A stretch of 5,510 bases of DNA from Myroides sp. (GTDB lineage Bacteria > Bacteroidota > Bacteroidia > Flavobacteriales > Flavobacteriaceae), in NCBI GenBank assembly GCA_018384465.1, contig JAHAYQ010000136.1, positions 1-5,510 on the forward strand, read 5' to 3'. A program made the translations under genes and the position numbers. Positions 5,420 through 5,510 of this stretch are shown piece after piece (position 1 is the stretch's first letter; the number at the start of each line of letters is the position of its first letter). The notes below the pieces were generated by a model. It was not told where the DNA came from and did no database searches. It saw only the letters and a program-made list of their open reading frames with translations.

Positions 5420-5510
5420 AGCCAACTTTGTAAGCATTCTCTCACATTAATTCCAGTATATGGCTACTAGTTCTAATGATTGAAAGTTCATATGATTAAT
5501 ACATCAGGAA

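Larger units (their letters stand above)
4972..5510. other. Gene-free stretch of 539 bp to the right of the operon
   Basis: I find no convincing protein gene here. It holds the operon leader and promoter region, the CRP-like box, the hairpin and Xer site, the orphan terminator, and the palindromes at 5319-5419. Two short overlapping frames exist on opposite strands near the right edge: 38 codons at 5354-5470 on the plus strand, and 40 codons from GTG at 5323-5445 on the minus strand. Neither has independent support. From about 5420 to the edge I see nothing else recognisable. Confidence 0.6.

Noticed and set aside
5323..5445. 40-codon minus-strand frame starting with GTG
   Set aside because: A GGA six bases before the GTG is suggestive, but the frame runs through two inverted repeats and overlaps another open frame on the opposite strand, so coding is unsupported.
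1..5510. CRISPR arrays, tRNA or rRNA genes, toxin-antitoxin pairs
   Set aside because: I looked on both strands and saw no regularly spaced repeats, no cloverleaf-like acceptor/T-arm pattern and no small paired ORFs of that type.

Overview
The window most likely comes from Acinetobacter or a close relative in the Moraxellaceae. The DNA is AT-rich, the fimbrial genes resemble Csu-type (archaic, SCPU-domain) chaperone-usher systems, and a Xer recombination site carries the arm sequences I associate with Acinetobacter plasmid dif (pdif) sites. The genus is an inference. I cannot tell from 5.5 kb whether this is a plasmid or a chromosome, although the GC-containing Xer spacer and the flanking transposon-like ends lean towards a mobile replicon.

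Layout from left to right. Positions 1-154 hold the end of a probable insertion sequence or transposon. Two related terminal inverted repeats point at each other across a 5-bp spacer, and each is followed inward by a second copy of the same motif. Positions 195-4971 are a four-gene operon on the minus strand, transcribed right to left: major pilin (4450-4971), periplasmic chaperone (3677-4384), outer-membrane usher (1220-3661) and two-domain tip adhesin (195-1196, or to 1229). A perfect 11-bp stem-loop sits between the pilin and chaperone genes. Positions 4972-5510 contain no convincing gene. They hold the operon leader with a CRP/Vfr-like palindrome, a hairpin abutting a 28-bp dif-like Xer site (5164-5191), an orphan rho-independent terminator (5260-5288) and a block of inverted repeats.

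How the parts work together: all four proteins carry signal peptides. The chaperone folds and caps the two subunits in the periplasm, the usher exports and orders them at the outer membrane, the adhesin leads as the tip, and the pilin polymerises behind it. Gene order, the tight spacing after the pilin and the post-pilin hairpin fit high pilin and low usher/adhesin output. With only two subunit genes, this is a reduced version of the six-gene csu type. The operon lies between a transposon-end junction and a Xer site, which suggests a transferable surface-adhesion cassette. That is the most interesting aspect of the window. The gene families themselves are known.
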